NCBI GenBank assembly: GCA_965153355.1
Contig: OZ231127.1
Location: forward strand, 5,518,001 to 5,582,000
Length of the DNA: 64,000 nucleotides
DNA from: Flaccisagitta enflata
Taxonomy: Eukaryota > Chaetognatha > Sagittoidea > Aphragmophora
Direction of reading: 5' to 3'
How positions within the stretch are numbered: the stretch's first letter is position 1; each line of letters starts with the position of its first letter. Shown piece after piece: positions 51,036 to 61,874 of this stretch. The notes under the pieces are model-generated. The model had not been told where the DNA came from, did not search any database, and was given only the letters and a program-made list of their open reading frames with translations. The position numbers and the translations under genes were made by a program.

Positions 51036-51340
51036 AGTTGGCGCCAACTGCTAGAAAATTTGAAGATGTTTCGAAACCTCACCAATCTTAGACTTTTTAG
51101 TTTGTAAATGAGATACGAGGGTTTGAGTGATGCGATGTAAGTAAAGGACAAGAGCCTTTGGAGCTCTCAATGGTGTTTAATCCGGGCCCATCACAACTAT
51201 CCTTAAAATTTCTGAAAAAAATCCCTTTTCATAATATATCAAAAGTTATGTAGAATTTAGAATGGGGTCACCAATTTCTGTCCATACCTGAGATATGCAG
51301 ACCATAAGTCTTCTCTTTGTCTCCTTTCAATCATTCACAG
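51036..51340. other. Presumed intron end before the membrane-protein exon
   Basis: Unique-looking sequence ending in a strong acceptor: CTTCTCTTTGTCTCC, then TTTCAATCATTCACAG at 51340. Confidence 0.45.
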
Positions 51341-53956
51341 ATTAATGTTTCAATTGGATTCGATCAAACCATCTCATCAGATGTCAATAATACTTGGCAA
51401 AGTTGCAATTGCACAGCAGAAAAAATTCAGCACATCACCCTGGCTCTCAAGTGGAAATTCGATTCTCTGCACAAAAACTTGTTGAATGAGACGTGGAAAG
51501 TTGATAATGTTTCATTAACAAATTGCACCAATAGTATCCCACAATCTAATCTAACCCACCATCCTCAATCTAATCATCAATCAAATCTCCCCCTATCTAA
51601 TCTCGTTGTAGGAAGCCTTTTATGCTTTAGCGCGATACGACCTGAGATTACAAACATAACAATTGATGATCTGTTTGAAGACATAACCATAGACAAAAAT
51701 CGAAAGTATCAATTTTCATGGGAATGTATGGCCGACAATTTGGTCAAAATAGACAATTGGCAAATCAGGTCAAAAAGTGGTAAAACACAAACCCTCGATT
51801 TGAGCACTGCTGTGACAGGATTCAGGGACTTTTTCTGGTTCCTATTCATTGGATTTTTCCCGTTGTTGGCGTTGAAATACCTCCCTTTTAGTCAGGATCT
51901 GGTAATGTCACAATCTGAGGGCACGGTCAACATTCTTGAAGAAGAAGCCGAAAGAGAGTTGTTTGATCACGCCACTGATAATGATGTCATAGATGATGAA
52001 GTTGAAAGGGATGAATATGGATGTAAAATAGAACCAACCTCAGAATTCAAGGCTGGTGAAAATCGGGATAAAGTAATGACGCATGTCAGCATCAATTGCA
52101 AAGAAATACGGACCAAAGGTATTGTGACTTTGGAGAAAAAGCACAAAAATGAAGTTGTTGCCGGTTGGAATTCCGATTTCATCTTTTCCACGACTTTCAA
52201 GGGAAATTTTGAGCAAAATTGGATCGATTTTGGATGGGAGAACATCAAGGAGGCTAAGCGAGATCAACCTTCGAAAGAGGAGGTAGAAAGTAAGTTTGTT
52301 TACATCGCAATTGACAACAACGAGCCTTCCATTTTTGGGCTTTACAATTTCTTTTTGGGTGAGGTGACGACTGTTTTTGGGCCAAAGGGAGTCATCATTT
52401 TGTCCATGATGAGAACCTTTGTTTACATCATTTTCCTTTCTGAACACGCATTTATTCTTATGAGATTCCTAGATCACTATCTTCTTCATGAGAAACTGTC
52501 CCGACTCATCCAATTTAGCTACGACCACAACGTTATCATAAAAGATACAGAGTTTTGGGACGAAATCCACATGAGTTCTTGGAACGCGACTTTGAATCAG
52601 TCTAAGAATCCTTACAACGATCAGTGGATTCCTCATGTGTTTTTCTTGGTTATCTGGTGCTTTTGCATCTTCATTTTCTCCTTCCCAGGAATCACGGCTC
52701 ATTGCATTCGGAGTGTCTACCCTTCCGAGTTTTTTGGCTGTTTCCAAATCGTGCCTTTTAGAAGACCGCATCTTTTTGGTCTGAACCGAATCTACGCCGG
52801 TTTAGTCAAAAGAATGGGTTTCATGTTCGGCCAAAAGTTTTGGCAAGACTTCATTCAAAGAGCGTTTGGGCGCGACCCGTCCACCGGTCGAAGATCGCCC
52901 CGTCGCATTTGGCACGGGTTATGTTCCCTCATCTGTTTCCTTTCTTTCTTGCCTACCATCGCCATGTTTCCCCCTTTGTTCAGTTGGAACCAAGCCCATT
53001 GGCCCGGTAATCAATTTAAAGTGTTCTTGTTCTTTGTTGGGGTGGTGGTGGCGGGGGTGTTTCCCATTTGGATCGTCATAAAAACCGTGGAAATCTACCT
53101 CGATTTTCTGCTGATCACGGTCACCGCGGCCATTAACCACTACTAGATCACTTTGGGTTACATCGGGATCGTCGCCGGTTGTCTGGGTTTCATCGTCAGC
53201 ATCCGGTCTTCCATCAGAAATCGATATTTGTCCGACAGTTTGCTCATTCACGAAATTGTCGGCGGAGCGCATCAGAATATTAAGGATAAAGAAGATTACA
53301 CCGAAAACAGACGCGATCGGATTTTGCAGTTCAACGCAGAGCATCCTCGGCAAAGGGTCCATCTTTGGGAGCTGGTTTATTTGTGGCAAGAGCAGAATTG
53401 GCCCTGTATTCCCGCGCCTTTGTACAAGAAAATCCGCAATCGTATCCGGCCTTTGGGTCGAGTCAGGATCGAGGTTCTGTTGAAAGTGACGGTCGTCTGC
53501 GTCTTTGTCGCCCTCATTTCCACCATTATGGACATTTTGGATTTGCATGGTGACAACATGGTGGGCTCCACTCAAATGGTCATGACGTTGTTTGTGGGGA
53601 TTATTTCATCTTTCATAGCCAGGTTTCAGTCATCTTCGGAGCAGGCCATTTCTGGGTTGAATAAGAAGCAGCAAATCAAGAAGCTGGTTGATGCGTTTTT
53701 GGCGGAAAATAAGCACTTTTACGATTATGATTTGACTCAGCTACGATGCTCCTCTCAAGATCCATACCACTTCTGTCAATTCCGGGATAAAGTATCGCAA
53801 ATTACTGTGAATGACCTCATGCCAAACGGCTATGTTCCCAATGGCGATGTTCCCAATGGCAACGTTCCTAATGGCAATGTTCCAAATGGCAAAAATGGTA
53901 GTGTTAAAATTATTTGTGTAAAGAATGCTTCCATCTTAGAGAAACAGTTGGTTTGA
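51341..53956 (+). CDS. Multi-pass membrane protein, large exon with one in-frame TAG
   Basis: From the acceptor at 51340 the frame is open for 601 codons, meets TAG at 53144-53146, and continues in the same frame for 269 more codons to TGA at 53954. The N-terminal ~110 residues carry at least seven N-glycosylation sequons (NVS, NNT, NCT, NET, NLT, NIT), so this part is probably extracellular. About eight hydrophobic segments follow: FFWFLFIGFFPLLAL, a segment near 52400, VFFLVIWCFCIFIFSFPGIT, LCSLICFLSFLPTIAMF, VFLFFVGVVVAGVFPIWIVI, then after the TAG GYIGIVAGCLGFIVSI, VTVVCVFVALISTI and MVMTLFVGIISSFIA. The tail has a PNGNVPNG repeat. I do not recognise the family; a channel or transporter is possible but unproven. 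The TAG could be a nonsense mutation, readthrough or a sequence error. Upstream exons may include the triplicated exon at 47378 (both phase 0). Confidence 0.72.
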
Positions 53957-54451
53957 TTGTTTTGTATTTCTATCTTCTCATCTGCTGTTTTGATGGCTAC
54001 ATGCATCCTTTAATCCTTTGACACTTTGACCCTTTCCCTATGCACGCCGCGTCATGGAGCCTTTTTTGTACCATCAAGCCATGAAGATATAATTACATTG
54101 GCGGCATTTTATGAACTCTTTCCAATACGATCAATCTTGGGTCTCCGTCAGTACGAGTGAGACATTTTCAAAGATGATGCCATATTTCACGTGTCCGTGA
54201 ATTTACGAGCTAGGTGGTATCCAACCCCGTTATTTCCCTCTTTAAGATTGAGCTTTGGCAGCGAATCAGATATTCCCGTTCTTTAATACCTATTCTAGAA
54301 TTCTAGAAATCTATCAAATCATTTTTACATGCACAGAATTTTAGGAGAGGTCATGTCCGTTAGAAGGCCGGCAATGCAAAAGTTTGGCAATACCTGGTGA
54401 CCATCTTGAGCTTGTTTCCCTTTAAGCAAAGATTAGACGACCAAAGAGTTA
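53957..54451. other. Presumed 3' UTR and intergenic sequence
   Basis: No further exon is seen. No clear AATAAA stands out close to the stop codon at 53956. Confidence 0.35.
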
Positions 54452-54454
54452 TCA

Positions 54455-54723
54455 GGGGCTGTTTCTAGTCAGAAACGATCGCGTTTTGAACGGGCCACTC
54501 GGTCGCTCGCTACGTTCGTTAGCTCGCACCGCTCACTCCGCTCACTCGCTCCGCAGCGCTTCGCTTCGCTATGCTCGCTTCGCTCGCTCGCTACGTTCAC
54601 GGGCTCGCTCACTCACTTCGCTCACTCCCTCGTGGGACAATTGAAATTCTTGAATATGTGTTCACGCTGTTATCGCGTTCCATGGGAACAAACACGTTTT
54701 TCATCTTCACTAGAAACACGCCC
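54455..54723 (+). mobile_element. GGGTGTGTTT-TIR element, intergenic copy
   Basis: GGGGCTGTTTCTAGTCAG at the left end and CACTAGAAACACGCCC at the right end are flanked by TCA (54452-54454 and 54724-54726), a 3-bp target duplication. The interior is a string of GCTCGCTCGCTACG / CCGCTCACTC motifs. At 269 bp it is the best-preserved copy of the family that forms introns 1 and 2 of the precursor gene. Confidence 0.8.
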
Positions 54724-54726
54724 TCA

Positions 54727-55728
54727 TTCGGGTGCCATTTCTTACATCGAAAGGTCAATTTAAATGGAAACCAAAACTAGGTTTCGTTTAAAGGAATCTT
54801 TTTTGCTTATACTTATCATATATGTAACATAATTGTGATGCTAAAAAGTATTGACTAATCCCCATCATCGAGCTGCTCTTTGTAAATATACATGCATATA
54901 TCCCCAATGAATTACAACCATTGTGTAATTGCCTCAGGCGTGCATAAAGTTGAGCATTCCCACGGGGGGGGGGGGGGTAAGAAAATCAAAGGGTTTGGAG
55001 ATGGGAAGAAAATCAAAAGCTTGAAAAAAAAGAAAAAAGAAAAATTTTTGATGATTAAACACTTTTGGTAATATTTGATTACTACAACACAATTTAACAC
55101 TATTTAAACCTCGTACATACTGTTTTAATTGCTTTATGGGGAAGAAAATCATAGATTTTGTAATGCGTCACAATGCATCGCAGGGAAGAAGATCAAAGGC
55201 AAGGGGGTAATAAAATCAAAAGCCGCTCAACTATACACACCCCTGAATTGCCTGTGAAGGTATAAAGGATTTATTTCCTTTTTCCAACGATCAAGAAACT
55301 TGTTCTTGTGCCACTGACTTTTTTCCCTTCCTGTTCTAGCCTCTTCTTGTTGGTTTCTGCGATTATTACATTCAATCATAAACCTTATTCCTGAATCCTG
55401 ATGAAAGACTTCCAGTGAAGTTGCTTCGTTGCGACATTATAGAAGAGTAGGCAGGAAACATTTAGTGCTAAGTTAGCGCATACTGTATAGATAGCTAGAT
55501 AGCTAGATAGATAGACATATAGATAGGTTGATAGTTTGATGTATACTGTATAGATACATCAACAAATAGATGCAAAGCCCAAACCAGTGACATTTGTGTA
55601 GGATTGTTGTTTTTATCTTCGAAACTATCTTTTGGTGTGAAATGAATATACAAAAATTGGATTAACAAATAGATGTATGAATAAAGAGACCATCGTTTCT
55701 GTAGTTCCTACATCTTAGGCTGAAATGC
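54727..55728. other. No gene; short simple repeats
   Basis: A G run at 54965-54977 and GATA/GATAGATAGCTA repeats near 55490-55560. Nothing else is supported. Confidence 0.4.
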
Positions 55729-55733
55729 CAAAC

Positions 55734-56633
55734 CACAGAGAGCCAATAAGCTCGATTCCGGGCGATAAACCAAAGGATTTTTTCAATTCTTAACTCTCAA
55801 TATCTACTGAAATGAGGAGGAGAGAACAAAATGGGTGTTTTGTTCTCTTAGAGGGGGTTGAAATAAGGGGGGGAGTGAAAAAAAAATGAAAAAAGTTTTT
55901 TTTTCTCCAAGATATTGCAGTAAAAAGAGGCGATGCCCTCATCATACCTCATCAAAAAAATTTTAACACTATTGCATAGAGGAGACTGAGCACATTCCAA
56001 ACATGTTAGCATATGTGCATATTGCTGCCACTTCGGCGCTCAAAGCAAATGGAAAGTCACTCTGGCAGCAATGGTTTTTAGCGATGATGTCCAGTTGAAT
56101 CCCGATCTTTCCATCAACAAGAATGGCAGTGAGGAAGAAGAAGAGGATGAAAATAAGGAGAGTGGATAAAGAAGAGGAAGACTGAATGAAGATACACTTG
56201 AGAGAGGCTCACAGTTTTGACTGGTAACGCTGGTGGAGCTTTGATAAGTCAGTCGACTTTAGCTGAAAAGTCCTGAGTTTGATTCTCATCTGTAACAAGA
56301 ACTTTTGATAAACAAACATATTTTAGATGAGTCCCAAACACACTGAGGGGAATTTTTCAAAGGAAAAATGAATGTGACTTCCAAGATTTGAACTCAGAAC
56401 CTTGTCAGCAAAAAGCAAGTATGTTACCCCAAGACCATTCTGATTTCTGAAATTGATGGATAAATTGATTGTGTTCTTCTAAAATAGCAGCAAGGTCTTC
56501 CCCTAAGTTGTTCTTATCTTTTTCATTGCAAACTCTGGCAGTTGATTGGAGTGCCCTCCTCTGTCAATAGGATGCATAAATAAATCTTAGACCTAAGGAA
56601 ACTGCTCAGTAGATTTTTCTGTGGTACAGTGTG
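55734..56633 (+). mobile_element. CACA..TGTG element, copy C
   Basis: 900 bp with CACAGAGAGCC and GTACAGTGTG ends and a perfect CAAAC target duplication (55729-55733 and 56634-56638). Uninterrupted, so it defines the full element. tRNA-like modules: 56227-56292 (+) and 56385-56441 (-). GAGGAAGAAGAAGAGGATG and GTTTTGTTCTCTTAGAGG are shared with copies A and B. Confidence 0.82.
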
Positions 56634-57139
56634 CAAACAAGTCATAGATTCGATGGACTGATAAATTGACAGATAGATTGATAGATAGATGGATGGATCG
56701 ATGAATTGATACATTGTCAGATAGGGAGAAAGATAGATACAATTATTGTGAGTAGTTAGTCGTCTTTTGTGTGCTGTGGTGTGCAACTGTCATTTTGATG
56801 ACGAATAAAATATCATCCATAAATAAAGCCCAGAGTAGTGGCCAGGCCTGAAATTAGTATTTCTCCTGAGCGTGCACGCCGGGCACGCCCCCCAAAATTT
56901 GTGCGTGCCCGACAGGAAAAGAGCGTGCCCGGTAAAAAAGGTAGTTTTACTATACTTCTAACCACACATGTTTTTTCTGAAGCTCTCAAAAGAGATAGAG
57001 ATAGCACTAATGAAATAGCTACAACGTTCTTATTTAACGAGTGTTTTGATGCATTGTTAAAAAAAAAAGGTTAGGTTAAGCTTAATTTGACTTTATTTTC
57101 ATGTTTAAGGTGAAAGTTGAGTCGTTGAGCTTGAGGCAT

Positions 57140-57229
57140 AATGATTGTATTTGGACACAAATATCAACGATGGTGAAAATTGGATTCAATTTTCACCATC
57201 GTTGATATTTGTGTCCAAATACAATCATT
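57140..57229. repeat. Perfect 43-bp inverted repeat with a 4-nt loop
   Basis: 57140-57182 (begins AATGATTGTATTTGGACACA, ends GGTGAAAATTG) is exactly complemented by 57187-57229; the loop is GATT. Perfect pairing over 43 bp means a very recent origin, maintenance by conversion, or a copying artefact. Confidence 0.92.
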
Positions 57230-57959
57230 ACTTATTTTCATGTGTGTAAAAGAAGTCATGCCTGTCCCTCAGTCGGTTAGTCGGCTGTTCTGTCAGTCTA
57301 TTGCGCAAATGTCAAAACCATGCAAAACCTCCGATCCTGGCGTCAATCTTTATTCTTTTAACCTTCCCACTTTCATTCAATTTCATCCACTTTCATTCAC
57401 TTTCATTCACTTTCATTCACCTTCATTCCCTTCAATTTTCAACCATTCATACAAGCATTCATTAAAAATGTTCATTCATCAAAAACGTTCATTCATACAT
57501 TCTCAGTCAGCCAGGCACACATATCTGCCTTTTTTCTCAGTTGAAAAGAGTAACATTGATTCAACAAATAAGGGTGAAATTACAGTGTCACACTTTTAAA
57601 CGCACTGAGGAAAAGATGAAGAAAAAGGCCAAGTTTTATGAGCAGGAAATCACTTCACTGCAAGAGCTTAGTTTTGGGGTACTACTCTACACTTCCAGAA
57701 ATGTTTTGGTCAAGCGGTTTTTTAATTTTCAGACGGAAGAATAGATGAAAAATAATTTTTGACGGTTCTTACGGCAAGCTTTTTTTGCGCTCTTTTTCTT
57801 TCTATTTTTCAGCGGACTTTTCTATTCATAATTTTCTTGATAACTCATGGGGGAACTTTGTTTACAAAATAAATCAAGGAGTAGAATGCCATGGAAACCA
57901 CCGGACATAACTTCATCAAATGTTACGCCAACACTTGTGCCTTGCGATCTAAGAAAGAA

Positions 57960-58055
57960 TGACTGAATGAATGAATGAATAAATGAATGAATGAATGAAT
58001 GAATGAATGAATAAATGAATGAATGAATGGATTGATGAATGAATAAATGAATAAG
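57960..58055 (+). repeat. (AATG)n microsatellite
   Basis: GAATGAATGAAT units with ATAAATGA variants. Confidence 0.93.
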
Positions 58056-58258
58056 TGATTGGTTGAAGGATTGAAAGCGAGAAGGTGAAAACAAGGCTAA
58101 GAGCGCTCATTTTGCACATTTTTCCCTCTTTTTTTGAAAGCATGAGAGATCAAAAAAATAAAAGAGACACAGGAGCTAGCAAAAGCTGCATGCCCGACAG
58201 CAAAACTGCGTGCACCGGGCACGCGGGCACGCTCTATTTTCAGGCCTAGTGGCATCTA

Positions 58259-58855
58259 CTATCTTGCTAATAAGTATAACAACAAGCATTATACGGCATA
58301 GCTACCTAATAAATGGTAAAAACCATAGAAAATTGGTGATGTCTGGAAACTTGTTTAAATTTCTGAACTAATGGCGCAAACCGCATTGCTTTAAGTTCAA
58401 TCCTTTAGAAATAACAAGCAAAACAAAATTACTACCTCAAATGGAAAATAGCAAAAAAATTGCATTTTGGAATTTCACAATTTTTATCACAATATTGGCA
58501 GAGAAAAATGCACCTTTTTGTTCAGACCATAGTGATAAGCTGGTGTCAAACTGGCGTTAAGTTTGCCTGGAAAAAGTCCAGACCTCAATCCAATCAAATT
58601 GTCTTAACATCAGATAAGTAAGCTTAAGTTGGGGTGCGTGTCCAGCCTTAAAAAATCATTCTTAGAGTGTGGAAGAACATTACACGATCTTACATTCAAT
58701 CATTTGATGGGACCATACTGAGGCTCATAAAAGCCACAGTTTATGTCAAGGGAGGTTGCATAAAATACTAGACATGTTTTACAAGTGTTTAATGTAGTTG
58801 ATAATGAATGAATGGAAAGTATTTCATCTTGTTGTTATACTTTTTAGCAAGATAG
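58259..58855 (-). mobile_element. Tc1-like 597-bp element with transposase remnant
   Basis: The ends CTATCTTGCTAATAAGTATA, then ACAACAAG, have an inverted partner and TA on both sides (58257-58258 and 58856-58857). In plus-strand translation a remnant reads LPGKSPDLNPIKLS near 58567, matching the conserved PGxSPDLNPIE segment of Tc1/mariner-type transposases. RLIKATVYVKGGCIKY and a stop near 58772 look like the usual C-terminus. It has exactly the same length as the relative at 48951-49547. The transposase is broken. Confidence 0.8.
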
Positions 58856-58870
58856 TAATAAGGAATTTTT

Positions 58871-59100
58871 AGTCGCGTGCTACGCGACTCTACATCCCGC
58901 TTTGTCGGTCCATCGGTCCGTCCGTCGGTCCATCCGTCCGTCGGTCCATCCGTCCGTTGGTCCGTCCGTCACATTTTACTTTAGTTTGGGTTTTTGCGGT
59001 CTATGGCCTCACTGCTCCTGCCCAAATGATCAAGTGAACCAGAAATACAGCCCCTGCCCACCCGCACGCGACTGGGGTAGCCGTGTATCCGGCCTTGTTT
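58871..59100 (+). mobile_element. AGTCGCG hairpin-family element, copy d (reference)
   Basis: The 5' hairpin AGTCGCGTGCTACGCGACT is followed by CTACATCCCGCTTTGTCGG, GTCCGTCCGTCGG repeats, CACATTTTACTTTAGTTTGG and GCTCCTGCCC. The 3' end GCACGCGACT (59064-59073) leads into GTAGCCGTGTATCCGGCCTT and GTTT. It complements the 5' arm AGTCGCGTGC exactly. 230 bp. Confidence 0.78.
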
Positions 59101-59159
59101 GATTAACCCAAGAAATCCTGCCGTAATGTGAAACGCTGAAATGGGCAGATGATATCGAT

Positions 59160-59180
59160 AGTTAGATAGATAGATAGATG

Positions 59181-59255
<75 letters not shown>

Positions 59256-59285
59256 GGATAGGTAGATAGATAGATAGATAGATGT

Positions 59286-59366
<81 letters not shown>

Positions 59367-59368
59367 AA
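59160..59368 (+). repeat. (GATA)n microsatellite
   Basis: About 50 GATA units with a few GATG/GGTA variants. Poly-Ser/Ile/Tyr/Leu frames are artefacts. Confidence 0.97.
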
Positions 59369-59516
59369 GAAAGACTGTAACTGTCATTAGATAGGCCGGC
59401 ATTCAGGAGTGAAGCTGGAATAATGTCAGGATTTCAGCTCGAGAGTTAAAAAGATTGTGATTCTCGGCTCTCAATCTTGATTTGAGCAAGACTTTGACTG
59501 CCGCACCTTTTTTTTT

Positions 59517-59660
59517 AGTCGCGGACACGCGACTCTACACCTTGCCATGTCGGTCGGTCCGCCCGTCCGTCACAAATATTTCTAAACTTGCGATCGTTCT
59601 TTGAATTACCGCTCCTGCCCAACTGTCCGCGACTGGATTGCCGTGTATCCGGCCTTGTTT
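59517..59660 (+). mobile_element. AGTCGCG hairpin-family element, copy e (variant stem)
   Basis: The 5' hairpin AGTCGCGGACACGCGACT is followed by CTACACCTTGCC and GTCGGTCGGTCC. The 3' end is TGTCCGCGACT (59624-59634), then GCCGTGTATCCGGCCTTGTT. The unusual GGACA of the 5' arm is matched by TGTCC at the 3' end, unlike in copies a, c and d. Confidence 0.78.
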
Positions 59661-60465
59661 CTTTTCTTCGTATGACAGAAAATTTTTGAAGGAAATCGAA
59701 GTGTTTCAGAATATTTTTTGCATTATTATCAGGACAATAATGATGCCAGGATGCTTTTAGTGGACAAATTGTCTCTAAAGACACTTGGTGCATACATTTT
59801 TACCATATTCTGACTTAAAAGGTAATTCGAACTATGCAATTCACACGAAAACAAACAAGAAAAGGATGTTTTTTAGTGAATTTCTGCTTACACTTTTTTT
59901 CATTTTCTGATGCCAAAATTCTAAGAAAGCTAAACACAGGGATATTTTGCATTTTGAAAAACATAGTTCTCTCTGGAATCGATTTGGGAAGAGAACTATG
60001 TTCTTTGTTTTTTCATTTTTTCATTTCCTATGCAAATTTAGAATTTCGACCAGCCCCCTATCAGTGACCAAAAATAAAATAAGTACAAATTTTCAAAACA
60101 ATCTTTTTGGTAACATTGGCTGAACATGGTCCTCTTGCTGAAACAATGCAAATTTTTCTTTTAAATATCATGTCTGACCCATCTCAATCACTTTCATTCA
60201 GTTATTTTTGTATTTTCATTTATACATTTTTTCTATTTTGACCTTCTTTGAAACACAAATGTTGCCTTCGGAGGGAAGCCGTCGTATGCTCGTTTCAGCA
60301 TTGAATGAAGAGGCAAATGTTTGTTAATAAGTTTTTGCACAAAATGCTGTGTCACCGAGGATTTATTCTTCATTCATCTGAATCTTTGAAAATGATGATG
60401 ACAAATGAATCTGATAATTGCAAAAAGTGTTATGAGATTGTGCTTTGGGTTTTTTATAAGAGTTC
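59661..60465. other. No gene seen
   Basis: AT-rich unique-looking sequence without supported exons. Confidence 0.35.
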
Positions 60466-60805
60466 ATGTCCTTCTGTCAGTTGGTTGGTCGGCTGGTCGG
60501 TTGGTCGGTTGGTTGGTCGGTTGATCGGTTGTCGGTCACGCCAACGTTTAAAAAAATGCGCCAAATGGCCAATTCTGACGTCTTTCTTCATCCCTATCAC
60601 CTCTCATGCCTTACAACATTCATAATCATTCTTTTATTCATTCATTCATTCATTCATTCATTCATTCATTCATTCATTCATTCATTCATTCATTCATTCA
60701 TTCATTCATTCATTCATTCATTCATTCATTCATTCATTCAAAACGTTCATTCACAAATTCTTGATCAGTGTAGAGCACTTATTGGCCATAACTTGGCCTT
60801 GTTGT
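60466..60805 (+). mobile_element. Hairpin-family element, 5' hairpin lost
   Basis: TCAGTTGGTTGGTCGGCTGG repeats are followed by GGTCACGCCAACG, an (ATTC)n block (60633-60740) and CACTTATTGGCCATAACTTG, then GCCTTGTT, which matches the 3' end of copies f and g. Confidence 0.55.
60633..60740 (+). repeat. (ATTC)n microsatellite
   Basis: About 27 ATTC units. Confidence 0.97.
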
Positions 60806-60824
60806 CAGGGTAATCAACCTTTTC

Positions 60825-60915
60825 AGATGCGTCCTCGCATCTCTATAAGAGGGTCTGTCCCTTGGTCGGTAGGTAGGTACTACCTACTAGGTAGGTAGGT
60901 AGGTATGTTTGTTGG
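60825..60915 (+). mobile_element. Hairpin-family element start, stem AGATGCG (copy h)
   Basis: AGATGCGTCCTCGCATCT hairpin, then CTATAAGAGGG and GGTCGGTAGGTAGGTAC repeats, then GTTGGTAACGCG. The layout equals that of copies d and f with a third stem sequence. The 3' end was not found. Confidence 0.6.
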
Positions 60916-60974
60916 TAACGCGAAATTTTAAAAACGCAAGTTCTGAGGTTTTCTCTTTTTTTTTCCTCTTCATT

Positions 60975-61125
60975 TTTCTTCATTTCTCTTCATTTCTCTT
61001 CATTTTTCCTCACTTCTCTTTGTGTCTCTTTGTGTCTCTTCGTTTCTCTTTGTGTCTCTTTGTGTCTCTACATGTGTCTCTAAATGTGTCCTTTCATGTG
61101 TTTCTTCATAAATCTCTTCATATAT
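60975..61125 (+). repeat. 10-bp minisatellite (CTCTTTGTGT / CTCTTCATTT)
   Basis: About 15 units of CTCTTCATTT changing to CTCTTTGTGT and CTACATGTGT. Confidence 0.85.
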
Positions 61126-61874
61126 CTGGGATGGGAGGCAGGGGCTTAGGGGGGTAGGATCGGGGGCGTGGGGAGGGGGTGGAGAATAGCTTAATTTCTT
61201 GGTGTCGATTTATCTTAATAGTTCCACCCTGTCTCACTTGCTACCGTCTTTATTACATCAGCTTCTTTAACTATAACAGCTCCTCCAAGGTTTCATCTTT
61301 ACCCAGTGCCAATATACGCAATAGTTTCTAGGCGGGATAGATCCGCCGCCATCCAAAAATGCCCCCAGAAGGTTATCCGGAAGGTTTAATGGTTGCTTTT
61401 GCAACGTTGTTTGAATAGGCGTGACCATCGATATAGGTAGTTTGATTAGCGTATATTAATATGATTTGACTAAAATTGAGACAATCTTCATCAATGTTCT
61501 TTAATGTGATGCAACCAAAACGATCTTAGAAATCAAGGATTTTCATTCGGTAATTTAGAAATGCAACGCAAAATTAGAGTAACTTGTTAATGAATCTGAG
61601 ACGACGTTACATTGTTATAAAAACTGAAAGAAGTTTTGCTACTGCAATATGCAAATCAGCTATTCATATCGCTTTTACGATCATCTTGTCACTCAGGGGA
61701 GAGCAAATTGATATTTGTTTGGGCTAATTTTTTCAGTTTTCACCTCATTTTCTTTTGCAAATATTGACTTCAGCTTGGTTTGTTTCCACTTTGAATATTC
61801 TGTAGCAAAAATGATTAAAGTAATAAAAGACTCATATTTAACGCCTCACGGTAACTAGCCTTTTTGACAAGAAT
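61126..61874. other. No gene seen
   Basis: A G-rich stretch (61130-61185) and then unique-looking AT-rich sequence; no exon is supported. Confidence 0.35.

Larger units (their letters stand above)
56843..58248. mobile_element. TIR element CAGGCCTGAAA, possibly hAT-like
   Basis: The left end CAGGCCTGAAATTAG (56843) and the right end CTATTTTCAGGCCTAG (58234-58249) are inverted. GGGCACGC-rich subterminal motifs lie inside both ends (56867-56935 and 58190-58232). AGTGGC occurs directly outside both ends, which suggests a target duplication. The interior holds a 43-bp perfect hairpin, TTTCATTCAC repeats and (AATG)n. The termini recall hAT elements, but no transposase is present. Confidence 0.6.

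Noticed and set aside
51317-51340. Start of the membrane-protein ORF at 51317
   Set aside because: The frame there begins at a TTG inside a polypyrimidine tract ending in CAG; a 3' splice site at 51340 is far more likely than a start codon.
55734-56633. Firm assignment of the CACA..TGTG element to Transib
   Set aside because: Five-bp duplications fit, but the terminal heptamers CACAGAG and CACACTG do not match the CACWRTG pattern at both ends and no transposase is present.
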